A model generated the notes under the pieces. That model was not told where the DNA came from. It made no database searches and saw only the letters and a list, made by a program, of their open reading frames with translations. DNA of 30,528 bases from Euryarchaeota archaeon RBG_13_57_23 (GTDB lineage Archaea > Thermoplasmatota > Thermoplasmata > UBA10834): NCBI GenBank assembly GCA_001800675.1, contig MGVW01000028.1, positions 1-30,528 on the forward strand, in the 5' to 3' direction. Made by a program: the position numbers and the translations under genes. Positions 1 through 7,810 of the stretch are shown in pieces; position 1 is the stretch's first letter; the number at the start of each line of letters is the position of its first letter.

Positions 1-258
1 GAATCCGCCGCCCTCGTGGATCTCTAGACCCTTCTGGGCGAGGATCTGCTCGAACTCGGGCCAGTCGATGATCTCGACCCTTGGGCTTCCGCCCCTGGTG
101 AACTCAATCTCTGAGGTCCCTCTGACCTTGCCAGGCTTGAGGTTCTTCTCGGTCGCGATCGACTTCGCCCTGTCGACAGATATTGGCTTCATGGGCACGT
201 GCATCCCTCCGTGTTCTGCCGGAATACTTCCGACAGTCAGTGCATCAATGTCCGACAT
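1..258 (-). CDS. Hypothetical protein, 3' end outside window
   Basis: An open frame of 86 codons runs on the minus strand from an ATG at 258 off the left edge. The visible part begins MSDIDALTVGSIPAEHGG and contains a charged stretch, an IEFTRGG segment and a WPEFEQIL segment. I see no membrane segment, no cysteine cluster and no known motif. I do not recognise the family. The next gene upstream, a permease, ends 70 bases away on the same strand, so the two could be co-transcribed. No strong TATA box or Shine-Dalgarno site is visible in that gap. The codon choice (GC-rich third positions) matches the neighbours, which supports a real gene. Confidence 0.6.
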   Translation of the reverse strand, partial: MSDIDALTVGSIPAEHGGMHVPMKPISVDRAKSIATEKNLKPGKVRGTSEIEFTRGGSPRVEIIDWPEFEQILAQKGLEIHEGGGF

Positions 259-328
259 ATAAAGCCCTTACGCCAGAACGTCGCTTTTTCTCTGCTGGCT
301 AGCTGTCAGACGCTCAACTGGCTTCTGT

Positions 329-1669
329 TTAGAACAGAAGGATGAGCATGAGGGTCGAGAGAAACAGCGTCACCATGGCGATTGGAAAGCCCACGAGTGT
401 GAACTTCCAGAAGTTGACATCGACTCCCTTCGCCTCGGCCTTTTCCACCACGATGACGTTGGCGGCTGCTCCAAGGATGGTCGCGTTCCCTGCGAGCGTT
501 GAGCTTGATGCGAGTGCAAGCCAGAGCTGCGTCTCCGTGATGGGGATCATCTCTCCGAGCAGCAGAACCGCCGGGACATTGCTGACAAGGTTGGACAAGA
601 GTGCTGACAAAGCTGTGAGCCACGCGACGGTCGGTGTCTCGTTTGCTCCGAACCCTGGGAAGAAGTTGCTGATGTCCGCGAGCAGGTTGGAGTCTCTCAC
701 TCCCTGAAGGACGACGAACAATCCGACGAAGAACAATATGATTGACCAGTCAACCCCGGCAAGCATTTCCTTCGCCTTGACATCGGTCATCAGCGGCACC
801 GTGAACAGCGCCGCGACGCCGCCTACGAATGCTATGATCGCGATGGGCGCGTCGATGACATGGCTCGCGACGAACGCGATGAAGGTGGCAGCGGTGATGC
901 CGAGCAGAGCGTAGAGTCCGAGCCTTCTCTCCTTCATCTTCCTGATCCCAGCAGTTGTGGACGCGTCACCCTTCACCAGTTCCTCCTCGAATGCCTTCCA
1001 GCCTTCCGAGAGTATCTTCCTTCTGTAATCTTGGGCGCTGCCCTTCTCGATGTCCTTCCTGTAGAACAGGTAGAGCATGAGTATCGCGACGGCCATGCAC
1101 ACAATCGAGACAGGGACAAGCTTGGCTGAGAACTCAAGGAAGGAGATACCTGTCTTCGTCGCGATGTACGCGTTCTGTGGATTGCCCACGGCCGTGGCGA
1201 CGCTCCCTATGTTCGCTGCGAGCGCTTCCGCGATCAGGAACGGGACCGGATTCGATTTCAGCAGCCGGCATGTGCGAATTATGATCGGTGTGAAAAGCAG
1301 CACGATAGTGTCGTTGAGCACGAGCGCTGACAGGAAACCAGTCACGACCATCGTGAGGACGAGGAACATGAACTGGTTCCTCGAGTACTTGATCATCCTC
1401 AGGGAGACCCATTCGAAGAACCCGCAGAGCTCCAGCCCCGCGACGAGGATCATCATCCCCACCAGCAGGATGAGGATGTCCATGTTGATCGCGCCGATGG
1501 CGACGTCGGGCTTCACCACTCCGAACACGATCATAAGTCCGGCCCCAACCAGAGCTGCGGCGGGCCTGTCGATCTTGAACTTTGGGAACCTGCGGATGGA
1601 GATCAGGGCGTAGGTGACGAGGAATATCGCGAGCGCTATCCAGAGTGTCTCCATCTGATATCTGAGCAT
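329..1669 (-). CDS. Anion/Na+ permease of the ArsB/CitT/NhaD superfamily
   Basis: A 446-residue multi-pass inner-membrane transporter with about 11 to 12 hydrophobic segments spread over the whole length, the usual size for the ion-transporter (citrate/arsenite/NhaD) superfamily. Family-like signs are the conserved segment ALVLNDTIVLLFTPII near residue 115, GSVATAVGNPQNAYIA near residue 155, and a matching second-half segment LSNLVSNVPAVLLLGE near residue 360; these paired polar breaks in helices form the substrate and ion site in this family. Substrate cannot be told from sequence: arsenite, dicarboxylate, sulfate or Na+/H+ exchange are all possible. No arsR or arsA lies nearby. Start 1669 is the first ATG; the ATG at 1654 is an alternative. 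A TATA-like TTCATATCC lies about 20 to 30 bases upstream. It is divergent from hisS. Confidence 0.85.
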   Translation of the reverse strand: MLRYQMETLWIALAIFLVTYALISIRRFPKFKIDRPAAALVGAGLMIVFGVVKPDVAIGAINMDILILLVGMMILVAGLELCGFFEWVSLRMIKYSRNQFMFLVLTMVVTGFLSALVLNDTIVLLFTPIIIRTCRLLKSNPVPFLIAEALAANIGSVATAVGNPQNAYIATKTGISFLEFSAKLVPVSIVCMAVAILMLYLFYRKDIEKGSAQDYRRKILSEGWKAFEEELVKGDASTTAGIRKMKERRLGLYALLGITAATFIAFVASHVIDAPIAIIAFVGGVAALFTVPLMTDVKAKEMLAGVDWSIILFFVGLFVVLQGVRDSNLLADISNFFPGFGANETPTVAWLTALSALLSNLVSNVPAVLLLGEMIPITETQLWLALASSSTLAGNATILGAAANVIVVEKAEAKGVDVNFWKFTLVGFPIAMVTLFLSTLMLILLF

Positions 1670-1733
1670 AGTGAATCGCTCTTCTGGATATGAATCTCAC
1701 CGTTCTCCAGCCTCCAAAAGGATTATGAGTTGT

Positions 1734-1754
1734 ATCGCCCTTCTTGCGGGCGAT
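1734..1754. promoter_or_regulatory. Inverted repeat over the hisS start codon
   Basis: A perfect inverted repeat, ATCGCCC then 7 bases then GGGCGAT, ends on the first two bases of the hisS ATG. In RNA it would be a GC-rich 7-bp hairpin hiding the start codon; in DNA it could be an operator in the divergent permease-hisS promoter region. Function is inference. Confidence 0.4.
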
Positions 1755-3006
1755 GATTCAGAGGCCCAGGGGGACGCGGGATTTCGGCCCCGTCGAGATG
1801 GCCAAGCGCAGGAAGGTCGAGTCAGCGATGCGCGAAGCCTGTGCGGTCTTCGGGTTCGGAGAGGTCGTCACGCCCACTTTCGAACACGCAGAACTCTTCA
1901 CACTCCGATCTGGCCAGAACGTAGTCGACGAGATGTACGTCTTCCGCGACAAGGGCGACAGGGAGATGGCCCTGAGGCCGGAGATCACAGCATCCGTAGT
2001 CAGGTTCTATGTCAACGAGATGTCCAACTTCCCAAAACCCTTGAAGCTCTACTATGTCGGCAACTGCTTCAGATATGAGAACCCTCAGAGTGGCAGATAC
2101 CGCGAGTTCTTCCAACTCGGCGCGGAGCTCATAGGGACCAAGAACCCCGAGAGCGACGCCGAGGTCATCGCGCTGGCGGTGAACTGCATTCGCTCGGCCG
2201 GATTGGAGAATTTCGTGGTCAGGGTCGGGCACATTGGCATCCTCAAGGCGATGGTCAACAAGGAGATCGGCGACGAGAAGCTGGCCGGGGAGGTCCTCCA
2301 CATGATCGACAAGGAGGACTGGGATGCCATGGGAGAGATGTTCGACGCGAGGGCGCTCCCGAGGCAGTTGTTCGACAAGATTGCGGCCATCGCCGATATG
2401 AAGGGCGAGCTCGAGCTGCTCAACAACCTCGACCAGTCTGAAGCGACCGGGTACCTTCAGGAACTGTTCGGCGTCCTGAAACTCTACGGGATCGAGGATT
2501 GCCTGATTGACATGGGCATAGTCCGCGGACTCGACTACTACACGGGCATGGTCTTCGAGATCGACGCCCCCAGGCTTGGCGCGGAGAAACAGATCATGGG
2601 CGGCGGGTCCTACACATTGTCTGAGCTGTTCGGCGGCGAACCGGTCTTCAGCACGGGGTTTGCAATAGGCATAGATCGCGTCGTGCTCGCACTGGAGGCA
2701 GAAAGGGAGATCGCAGTGCCTGCCCAGCTTGATGCGTATGTGGTTCCTGCCAAGGACGACATGAGGAAATACGCATTCGGGATCGTCGCGAGGCTCAGGT
2801 CTCAGGGTCTCCGCGCGGATGTAGACCTGATGCGCAGGTCGATGAGCAAGAATCTGAAGTACGCATCATCGGTCAACGCTCGTTACGCAGTCATAGTCGG
2901 CAAGGAGGAGATGGCCAAACGCATGGTCACTCTGCGCGACATGAAGAGCGGCGAGCAGAGACAGGTCATGGCCGATGATATCGCATCGGAGATCCGCAAG
3001 AGCTGA
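1753..3006 (+). CDS. hisS: Histidyl-tRNA synthetase
   Basis: Class II aminoacyl-tRNA synthetase that charges tRNA-His with histidine in the cytoplasm. It is 417 residues long, normal for the family. The N-terminus IQRPRGTRDFGP is the standard beginning of HisRS; motif 2 appears as FRYENPQSGRYREFFQLGAE near residue 113; the histidine-specific motif RGLDYYTGMVFE lies near residue 257; motif 3 is in GFAIGIDRVVLALE near residue 305. The last 90 or so residues form the HGTP anticodon-binding domain (YVVPAKDD through ARYAVIVGKEEM). I start it at the ATG at 1753, since the in-frame TTG at 1744 would add three residues not typical of the family. It stands alone and its 3' end overlaps the converging glutamate dehydrogenase gene by 41 bases. 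Confidence 0.97.
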   Translation: MIQRPRGTRDFGPVEMAKRRKVESAMREACAVFGFGEVVTPTFEHAELFTLRSGQNVVDEMYVFRDKGDREMALRPEITASVVRFYVNEMSNFPKPLKLYYVGNCFRYENPQSGRYREFFQLGAELIGTKNPESDAEVIALAVNCIRSAGLENFVVRVGHIGILKAMVNKEIGDEKLAGEVLHMIDKEDWDAMGEMFDARALPRQLFDKIAAIADMKGELELLNNLDQSEATGYLQELFGVLKLYGIEDCLIDMGIVRGLDYYTGMVFEIDAPRLGAEKQIMGGGSYTLSELFGGEPVFSTGFAIGIDRVVLALEAEREIAVPAQLDAYVVPAKDDMRKYAFGIVARLRSQGLRADVDLMRRSMSKNLKYASSVNARYAVIVGKEEMAKRMVTLRDMKSGEQRQVMADDIASEIRKS

Positions 3007-4153
3007 CTCGCTTTTCAGAAGACAATAAAGAAATGAATCGACCACCCGGAGCGTCCTCAGTCCAGAAGTAGTTCGCCAGGTCCTGGACCCACTCGAAGTA
3101 GGAGACGGTCACGCCGCCGGCGTTTGCCATGATGTCGGGAAGCACCAACACTTTGTTCTTCCACATGATGGCGTCCGCATCGACCGTCGTCGGGCCGTTC
3201 GCGCCCTCTCCGACAATCTTGGCCTTGATTTTGCCGGCGTTGTCCTTCGTTATGACGTTCTCGAGAGCGCACGGGAGCAACACATCGACCTTGAGCTCGA
3301 GGATGGCCTCGTTCGAAATCGGCTTCGAGCCGGGGAATCCGACCACGCTTCCGGTCTTCTGCTTGTGTGCCCAGACATCGTCGTACCTCAGGCCCTTCTC
3401 GTTGATGATGCCGCCCTTGGAGTCAGTGACAGCAATCACCTTGGAGCCGAAGTCGCGCTCGATGAGCTTGTGAGCGAATGCACCGACGTTGCCGTATCCC
3501 TGGATGGCGCATGTCGCGCCCTTCAGGTCCATGCCGGTCCTCTTAGCCGCTTCACGGACACAAAACACGAGTCCCCTTGATGTGGCCTCGGGTCTGCCCA
3601 GTGAGCCGCCGATGTTCAGTGGCTTCCCGGTTATGACGCCAGGAATCGAGTAACCCTTCTGCATGGAGTATGTGTCCATGATCCAGGCCATCTCGCGGCC
3701 GCTGGTGTTCACATCAGGGGCTGGGATGTCCTTATGCGGGCCGATGACGATCGAGATCTCTGACGCGTACCTGCGGGTCATTCTCTCGATCTCGCCCACG
3801 GACATCGTCTTCGGGTTGGCGATGATGCCTCCCTTGGCGCCGCCGTACGGGATACCCACGACTGCGGTCTTCCAGGTCATCCAGGCTGCGAGGGCTCTTA
3901 CCTCATCGATGTCCACATTCTGATGGTATCTGATGCCGCCCTTGTACGGGCCGCGCGCCTCGTTGTGCTGGACCCTGTATCCAGTAAATATCTTGATCGA
4001 TCCGTCATCCATTCTGACCGGGAAGTTCACATGGAGCTCTCTCTTGGGGTGCTTCAAAACCTCAAGCACGCCCGCGTCAAGCCCCAGCCTCTTGCCGGCC
4101 ATGTCGACCATCTTCTTCATTTCCTCGAACGGGTTGACTTTCTTGTCTGCCAT
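2966..4153 (-). CDS. gdhA: Glutamate dehydrogenase, C-terminus replaced or truncated
   Basis: Hexameric glutamate dehydrogenase, interconverting glutamate and 2-oxoglutarate plus ammonia. Family marks are the dimerisation and substrate region PYKGGIRYHQNVDIDEV, the catalytic-lysine loop GIPYGGAKGGI, the Rossmann nucleotide loop IQGYGNVGAFAHK and the late NAGGVTVSYFEWVQDL motif. I start at the ATG at 4153 (MADKKVNPF), which has GAGG nine bases upstream; ATGs at 4171 and 4177 are possible. The oddity is the end: after NYFWTED the reading frame gives 28 residues unlike the family, then stops inside antisense hisS. Archaeal homologues normally continue about 50 residues with the helix that packs back on domain I. 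The correct tail is not present in any frame in the 60 bases left before hisS. Either the gene is naturally truncated or the contig is wrongly joined here. Confidence 0.9.
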   Translation of the reverse strand: MADKKVNPFEEMKKMVDMAGKRLGLDAGVLEVLKHPKRELHVNFPVRMDDGSIKIFTGYRVQHNEARGPYKGGIRYHQNVDIDEVRALAAWMTWKTAVVGIPYGGAKGGIIANPKTMSVGEIERMTRRYASEISIVIGPHKDIPAPDVNTSGREMAWIMDTYSMQKGYSIPGVITGKPLNIGGSLGRPEATSRGLVFCVREAAKRTGMDLKGATCAIQGYGNVGAFAHKLIERDFGSKVIAVTDSKGGIINEKGLRYDDVWAHKQKTGSVVGFPGSKPISNEAILELKVDVLLPCALENVITKDNAGKIKAKIVGEGANGPTTVDADAIMWKNKVLVLPDIMANAGGVTVSYFEWVQDLANYFWTEDAPGGRFISLLSSEKRVSSCGSPMRYHRP

Positions 4154-4177
4154 CTTATCTGGCCTCAACATCCCCAT

Positions 4178-4431
4178 GCAACAATCAGCTTGGCACGGGA
4201 TGATTGTAAAAGCGGATGCCTAGATTGAATTTAAAGGTTAGCACTTAACTAGACATGGGGGATGGAAGAACTGCAATTCCAGGGGATGTGTTTAAAAGGA
4301 TATTCGAACCGCTAGTGCGATTCTCGTAACGGATGTCCAATCCGCAACATCCCATTGAAACGAGCGCTTATTGGCAACGGACGGCCGCGAAGGCCTAACG
4401 GGAAGCTCTGAAAGGCCAGGAGATAACGGCG
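4178..4431. other. Intergenic region, no firm gene
   Basis: These 254 bases lie between the gdhA start and the 3' end of the unknown gene at 4432. I find no tRNA and no substantial ORF. There are two TATA-like sites (TTTAAA at 4230-4235, and TTTAAAA near 4291) and inverted repeats: GGGATGT near 4283 with ACATCCC near 4347, CTCGT at 4323-4327 with ACGAG at 4360-4364, and GGCC-GCGAA-GGCC near 4383-4395. The first TATA site is also about 20 bases before a 24-codon ORF (ATG at 4255, stop at 4327-4329). A small RNA or a leaderless microprotein is possible but unproved. Confidence 0.3.
4228..4236 (-). promoter_or_regulatory. Probable TATA box for gdhA
   Basis: CTTTAAATT on the minus strand lies about 75 bases before the chosen gdhA ATG, predicting a leader of about 50 bases that contains the GAGG site. 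The core TTTAAA is a palindrome, so it could also fire rightward. Confidence 0.4.
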
Positions 4432-4986
4432 CTAAGGCTCGCGAAGGTCGAAGCCGATCAGGATTGAGGCGAGCTTCGGGTCGTCTTCAAGGCCTGCCTG
4501 TCTTCTGAGGAAGAGGTCTCCGAGGGAGGACGGGCTCGAAGACATCACGCACGAGGTCCCATCGATCCTCTCGACCTCCTTGAACTCGACGGGTGGGAGC
4601 ACGAATCGCGCGCCCTTCCCAGAGGTCTCGCCGACGAATATCACGAAATCCTTCCCGATGAACAGGTTCTTCCTTCCAGGCCTCTCTGGGATCTTCTCGC
4701 CCGGGAGCAGCTCTCTCCCGATGACCTCTCCATCTTCGTTCACGAGCAGGACCGTGGGGTGCGGAGGCGCCCTGAACCCCTTGTCCTTGACGATGCATGC
4801 CACATGCTCCCTCTTCAGGCACTTGAGGACGCCGTCGTTTCGTATCGTGAGCGGGCCTATGGGAGGATACTCCTTCTCGATCCTCGCGAGCCCAGACCTC
4901 ATGGCCTTGGTCAGATAGAATGCGTGCTTGACCCCCCTGATCCTGGAGAGCACCTTGAGCACCTCGTCAAGTTCGTCAGGTCTCAT
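4432..4986 (-). CDS. Conserved-looking hypothetical protein in a redox operon
   Basis: A protein of 184 residues that I do not recognise. It has a helical, charged N-terminus (RPDELDEVLKVLSRIRGVKH), then a mixed alpha/beta region with EYPPIGPLTIRNDGV, TVLLVNEDGEVIGRELLPGE, FIGKDFVIFVGETSGKG and a C-terminal tail with FDLREP. There is one HVACIV cysteine but no CxxC pair, and no membrane segment. It is the last gene of a three-gene minus-strand operon after an OsmC-like protein and a protein disulfide oxidoreductase. I choose the ATG at 4986, with GAGGAAGG just upstream. A GTG at 5010 and a TTG at 5001 are also possible. The frame is the same as that of the upstream gene, separated from it by one TAG. 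Confidence 0.7.
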   Translation of the reverse strand: MRPDELDEVLKVLSRIRGVKHAFYLTKAMRSGLARIEKEYPPIGPLTIRNDGVLKCLKREHVACIVKDKGFRAPPHPTVLLVNEDGEVIGRELLPGEKIPERPGRKNLFIGKDFVIFVGETSGKGARFVLPPVEFKEVERIDGTSCVMSSSPSSLGDLFLRRQAGLEDDPKLASILIGFDLREP

Positions 4987-5025
4987 AGCCTTCCTCGCCA
5001 ACTCGTACACCTCGTCAATCTGGTC

Positions 5026-5694
5026 CTAGCGCGGCTGGACCGGCTCCGGATGCGACAGCGCGTGTATCACATGCGCGACCATGAGGTCCTCGGGGATAGC
5101 GCCGTGCATCTCGAACTTCTCATTGATTATGACCTTCGGGACTCCGGTGACGGAGTACTTCTGCGCGAGCGGAACGAACTCCGTGGATTCCACCATGTCA
5201 GCCCAGACCATGTCGGATTCGATGGCCATCCTGTGCGCCAGCCTGACAGCTGCTGGACAGTACGGGCAGGTCGGCGTCACGAACACTTGAATGTGGACCG
5301 CGCTGTCGACCTGCTTCAACATGTCTTTGCTCTTCTGGGACAGACCGCTCTCGCCCTTTGACACGTCGATTATGGACCCGGCGAACGAAGTGAACTCGTA
5401 TCCGGAGGGTATCCCGTAGAATCTGACCCCGTAGTCCTTCGTCCCGATCACGGCCACTGCGGGGATCTTGTCGATCCTCAGCTCCTTCGCCTTCATCTGG
5501 TCCTTCACGAAATCGTAGATCTCCACCTTGATCTTCGGGGACAGCTCGGCCAGTTCCTGGCAGACGGCCACAGTCTCCCTGCAGAACATGCAGGGCATCT
5601 CCTGGGTGAACACTACCAGTTTGACATCGTTCACGAGTCTCGAGCCGAATTCCTTGGTCAGGGCGTCTCTCTCCTTCTGCGGTATCAAAGGCAT
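5026..5694 (-). CDS. Protein disulfide oxidoreductase, two thioredoxin folds (PDO type)
   Basis: Cytoplasmic thiol:disulfide oxidoreductase made of two fused thioredoxin/glutaredoxin folds, the archaeal PDO family, and of its usual size (222 residues). The N-terminal unit carries the active site CMFC (C35, C38) and a cis-proline loop KIPAV; the C-terminal unit carries CPYC (C143, C146) and cis-proline TGVPKV. PDOs reduce or isomerise protein disulfides and are often supplied by an NAD(P)H thioredoxin reductase; none is in the window, but a ferredoxin:thioredoxin-reductase-like protein lies at 27019. The ATG at 5694 has a strong GAGGTGAT site four bases upstream. It sits 21 bases behind the OsmC-like gene, so the two are very probably translated from one message, which suggests an oxidative-stress or thiol-homeostasis operon. 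Confidence 0.92.
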   Translation of the reverse strand: MPLIPQKERDALTKEFGSRLVNDVKLVVFTQEMPCMFCRETVAVCQELAELSPKIKVEIYDFVKDQMKAKELRIDKIPAVAVIGTKDYGVRFYGIPSGYEFTSFAGSIIDVSKGESGLSQKSKDMLKQVDSAVHIQVFVTPTCPYCPAAVRLAHRMAIESDMVWADMVESTEFVPLAQKYSVTGVPKVIINEKFEMHGAIPEDLMVAHVIHALSHPEPVQPR

Positions 5695-5715
5695 TCAAAT
5701 CACCTCTCCGGTCAA

Positions 5716-6141
5716 TTAGATCTCGAATTCGACATCGACCTTGACTCCTTCTCTTATGCTCGCCGTGACGATACAGAAGTCCTCGAACAGGCCCTTACAT
5801 CGTTCGAGCTTTTCTTTGTCAATGCTGTCGATAGTCGGCTTTATCTTTACCTTTATTCCAGCAACTCTCCATCGTCCTCGCTCGTTCCTCGCAAGGGTCG
5901 TGTCCACATCGGCCTCTATCTCCTTGATCGCCCCTCGGGATTTCTGCATGCAGAACAGGAGGCTCGAGGTTAGGCAGTGCCCGACCGCCGATGAGAGCAT
6001 CATCGCTGCGCTCGGCCCTTCGGATCTTCCGATGGGGACGGGCTCATCCATGAGCACCTTGTTACCTGGCAGCTCGTCGAATGTGATCTCGAACCTGTAA
6101 CCGTCCTTCTGTCTCAGGTGGGCGTGGACCTTCTCGTTCAA
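5716..6141 (-). CDS. OsmC/Ohr-family protein
   Basis: OsmC-like protein of 141 residues, the usual length. The family reduces organic hydroperoxides with a pair of cysteines. Both are here: C56 in VGHCLTSSLLFC on the long central helix and C123 in FEDFCIVTASIREGV. The segment GRSEGPSAAMMLSSAVGHC is the characteristic approach to the first cysteine. Start: there is no ATG near the N-terminus; the TTG at 6141 has GAGGGG (6148-6153) six bases upstream, which fixes it as the start. It is the first gene of an operon with the disulfide oxidoreductase and an unknown protein, and is divergent from aspartase. It could act on small disulfides or persulfides rather than peroxides. Confidence 0.9.
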   Translation of the reverse strand: MNEKVHAHLRQKDGYRFEITFDELPGNKVLMDEPVPIGRSEGPSAAMMLSSAVGHCLTSSLLFCMQKSRGAIKEIEADVDTTLARNERGRWRVAGIKVKIKPTIDSIDKEKLERCKGLFEDFCIVTASIREGVKVDVEFEI

Positions 6142-6250
6142 TCGGTTCCCCTCGTCGGTTCCGACATAATGCCACCTTTGTGCTATAACCTTTCGACGTG
6201 GACGGGGTTCTCAGGGGTGCTCATCGATGGTGGTCTGGCTCGTCGGGGCA

Positions 6251-6258
6251 ATATACTA
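6251..6258 (+). promoter_or_regulatory. TATA box for aspartase gene
   Basis: ATATACTA lies about 50 bases before the aspartase ATG, predicting a leader of about 25 bases. It sits in the 165-base divergent gap between the OsmC-like gene and aspA. Confidence 0.5.
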
Positions 6259-6306
6259 ATATTCGCATCAGGAATCTTGACGCGGTCTTATCAGGCAGAT
6301 GTTGCA

Positions 6307-7707
6307 ATGAAATCGAGGATCGAACGCGACTCCCTTGGACAGCGAAGGGTCCCATTCAACGCGTACTATGGCATCCAGACGCTCAGGGCCACTGAGAACT
6401 TCCCCGTCAGCGGCATCATGGCGAGGCCGGAGTTCATAGTCGCCTACGCCATGGTCAAGAAGGCTGCAGCGCTGGCCAATCAGGATGTCGGCTGGCTGGA
6501 GCCGAAGATCACGATAGCTATCGTTGCCGCGTGCGATGAGATACTTGAGGGCAAGCTGCTTGACCAGTTCGTTGTGGACGACTTCCAGGCGGGCGCGGGC
6601 ACATCATTCAACATGAACCTCAACGAGGTCATCGCGAACCGCGCACTCGAGCTCATGGGTCACAAGAAGGGCGAGTACGACATCATCAGTCCGAACGACC
6701 ACGTCAACATGGCCCAGTCGACGAACGACACTTATCCGACCGCGATGAGGCTCTGCATTCTCATAATCGCTCAGGAGCTGCTCGACAACCTTGACGATCT
6801 CCGAAAGGCCTTCATGAAGAAGGGCATGGAGTTCAGACGGGTGCTGAAGTCCGGCAGGACTCACCTGATGGACGCCCTGCCGGTCACCCTTGGCCAGGAG
6901 TTCATGGCGTACTCCATTGCGATCAAGAAATCACGCGACATGCTCAAGGAGAAGCTGAAGTTGCTCGAGGAAGTTCCTCTGGGCGCGACTGCTGTCGGCA
7001 CGGGTGCCAACACACACCCTGACTATCACACACAGGTCGTCAAGCACTTGCGGAGGATCACGGGTCTCAATCTCATCGAGGCAGAGGATCCTCGCGAGTC
7101 TCTTCAGAGCAGGTTGGATTTCGCCAGCATTTCGGGCGGCTTGAAGGCCCTCTCGCTCGAGCTTATCAGGATCTCGAACGACCTCAGACTGATGAACTCC
7201 GGACCGACGACAGGATGGGCGGAGATACGTCTTCCTGCGACGCAGCCTGGTTCTTCCATCATGCCGGGGAAGGTCAATCCCGTCATGGCCGAGTGCATGA
7301 ACATGATCTGTTTCCAGATAATGGGAAACGATCTCTCGGTCTCGATGGCCGTCCAGGCGGGGCAGATGGAGCTCAACGTGATGAACCCGGTCATGATCCA
7401 CAACATCCTCGAGTCCATGGTCCTGCTCAACAACTACATTCCTGTTTTCATCGAGAAGTGCATCTCGGGGATTGAGGCCGACGAGTCGAAGTGCAGGAGC
7501 TACCTGGAGAAGAACCCCTCGATCGCGACATTCCTGGATCCGCACATCGGTTATCTCCAGGCGGCCGAGGTCGCCAAGGAGGCCCTGAGGAGAAACATGA
7601 GCGTGAAGGATCTCGTGATTGAGAAGGGTATTCTGACGAAGAAGCAGGCCGACAAGATATTCGACATCGAATTCCTCATCGGCATGAGGAAGTCGGATAA
7701 GCAGTGA
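6307..7707 (+). CDS. aspA: Aspartate ammonia-lyase (class II fumarase/aspartase family)
   Basis: Reversible deamination of L-aspartate to fumarate and ammonia; homotetramer with active sites built from three subunits. The 466 residues match family length. The family signature GSSIMPGKVNP is present, preceded by LPATQP, which favours aspartase over fumarase (fumarases usually read LPENEP here). Further aspartase-like marks are the N-terminus RVPFNAYYGIQTLRATENFP, GTSFNMNLNEVIANRALE and NDHVNMAQSTNDTYPTA. The frame is open upstream to 6118, but the ATG at 6307 (MKSRIERDSLG) is the start expected for the family and lies after the TATA box. It links nitrogen release to the C4 acid pool. Fumarase activity cannot be fully excluded. 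It is alone in its transcription unit. Confidence 0.9.
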   Translation: MKSRIERDSLGQRRVPFNAYYGIQTLRATENFPVSGIMARPEFIVAYAMVKKAAALANQDVGWLEPKITIAIVAACDEILEGKLLDQFVVDDFQAGAGTSFNMNLNEVIANRALELMGHKKGEYDIISPNDHVNMAQSTNDTYPTAMRLCILIIAQELLDNLDDLRKAFMKKGMEFRRVLKSGRTHLMDALPVTLGQEFMAYSIAIKKSRDMLKEKLKLLEEVPLGATAVGTGANTHPDYHTQVVKHLRRITGLNLIEAEDPRESLQSRLDFASISGGLKALSLELIRISNDLRLMNSGPTTGWAEIRLPATQPGSSIMPGKVNPVMAECMNMICFQIMGNDLSVSMAVQAGQMELNVMNPVMIHNILESMVLLNNYIPVFIEKCISGIEADESKCRSYLEKNPSIATFLDPHIGYLQAAEVAKEALRRNMSVKDLVIEKGILTKKQADKIFDIEFLIGMRKSDKQ

Positions 7708-7740
7708 GCCATCCATCATCGATTGGCCTCGCAGATAACC

Positions 7741-7749
7741 TATAAATAT
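7741..7749 (+). promoter_or_regulatory. TATA box for the lsrF-like/dehydrogenase operon
   Basis: TATAAATAT lies about 65 bases before the ATG at 7811, predicting a leader of about 40 bases. A GAGG site at 7798-7801 sits nine bases before the ATG. Confidence 0.7.
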
Positions 7750-7810
7750 CGTACGTCCTCTTCCAAGCAGAACACTTCGCGCGACTCCGAAGTGCAAGAG
7801 GCGTGATTGT

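Noticed and set aside
4280..4355. tRNA-like piece with GGTTCGAAT on the minus strand
   Set aside because: The flanking bases do not pair as a T arm and no acceptor stem or anticodon arm can be built.
6118..6306. 63-residue N-terminal extension of aspartase
   Set aside because: The extra region has no family similarity, includes the TATA box, and overlaps the divergent OsmC-like start.
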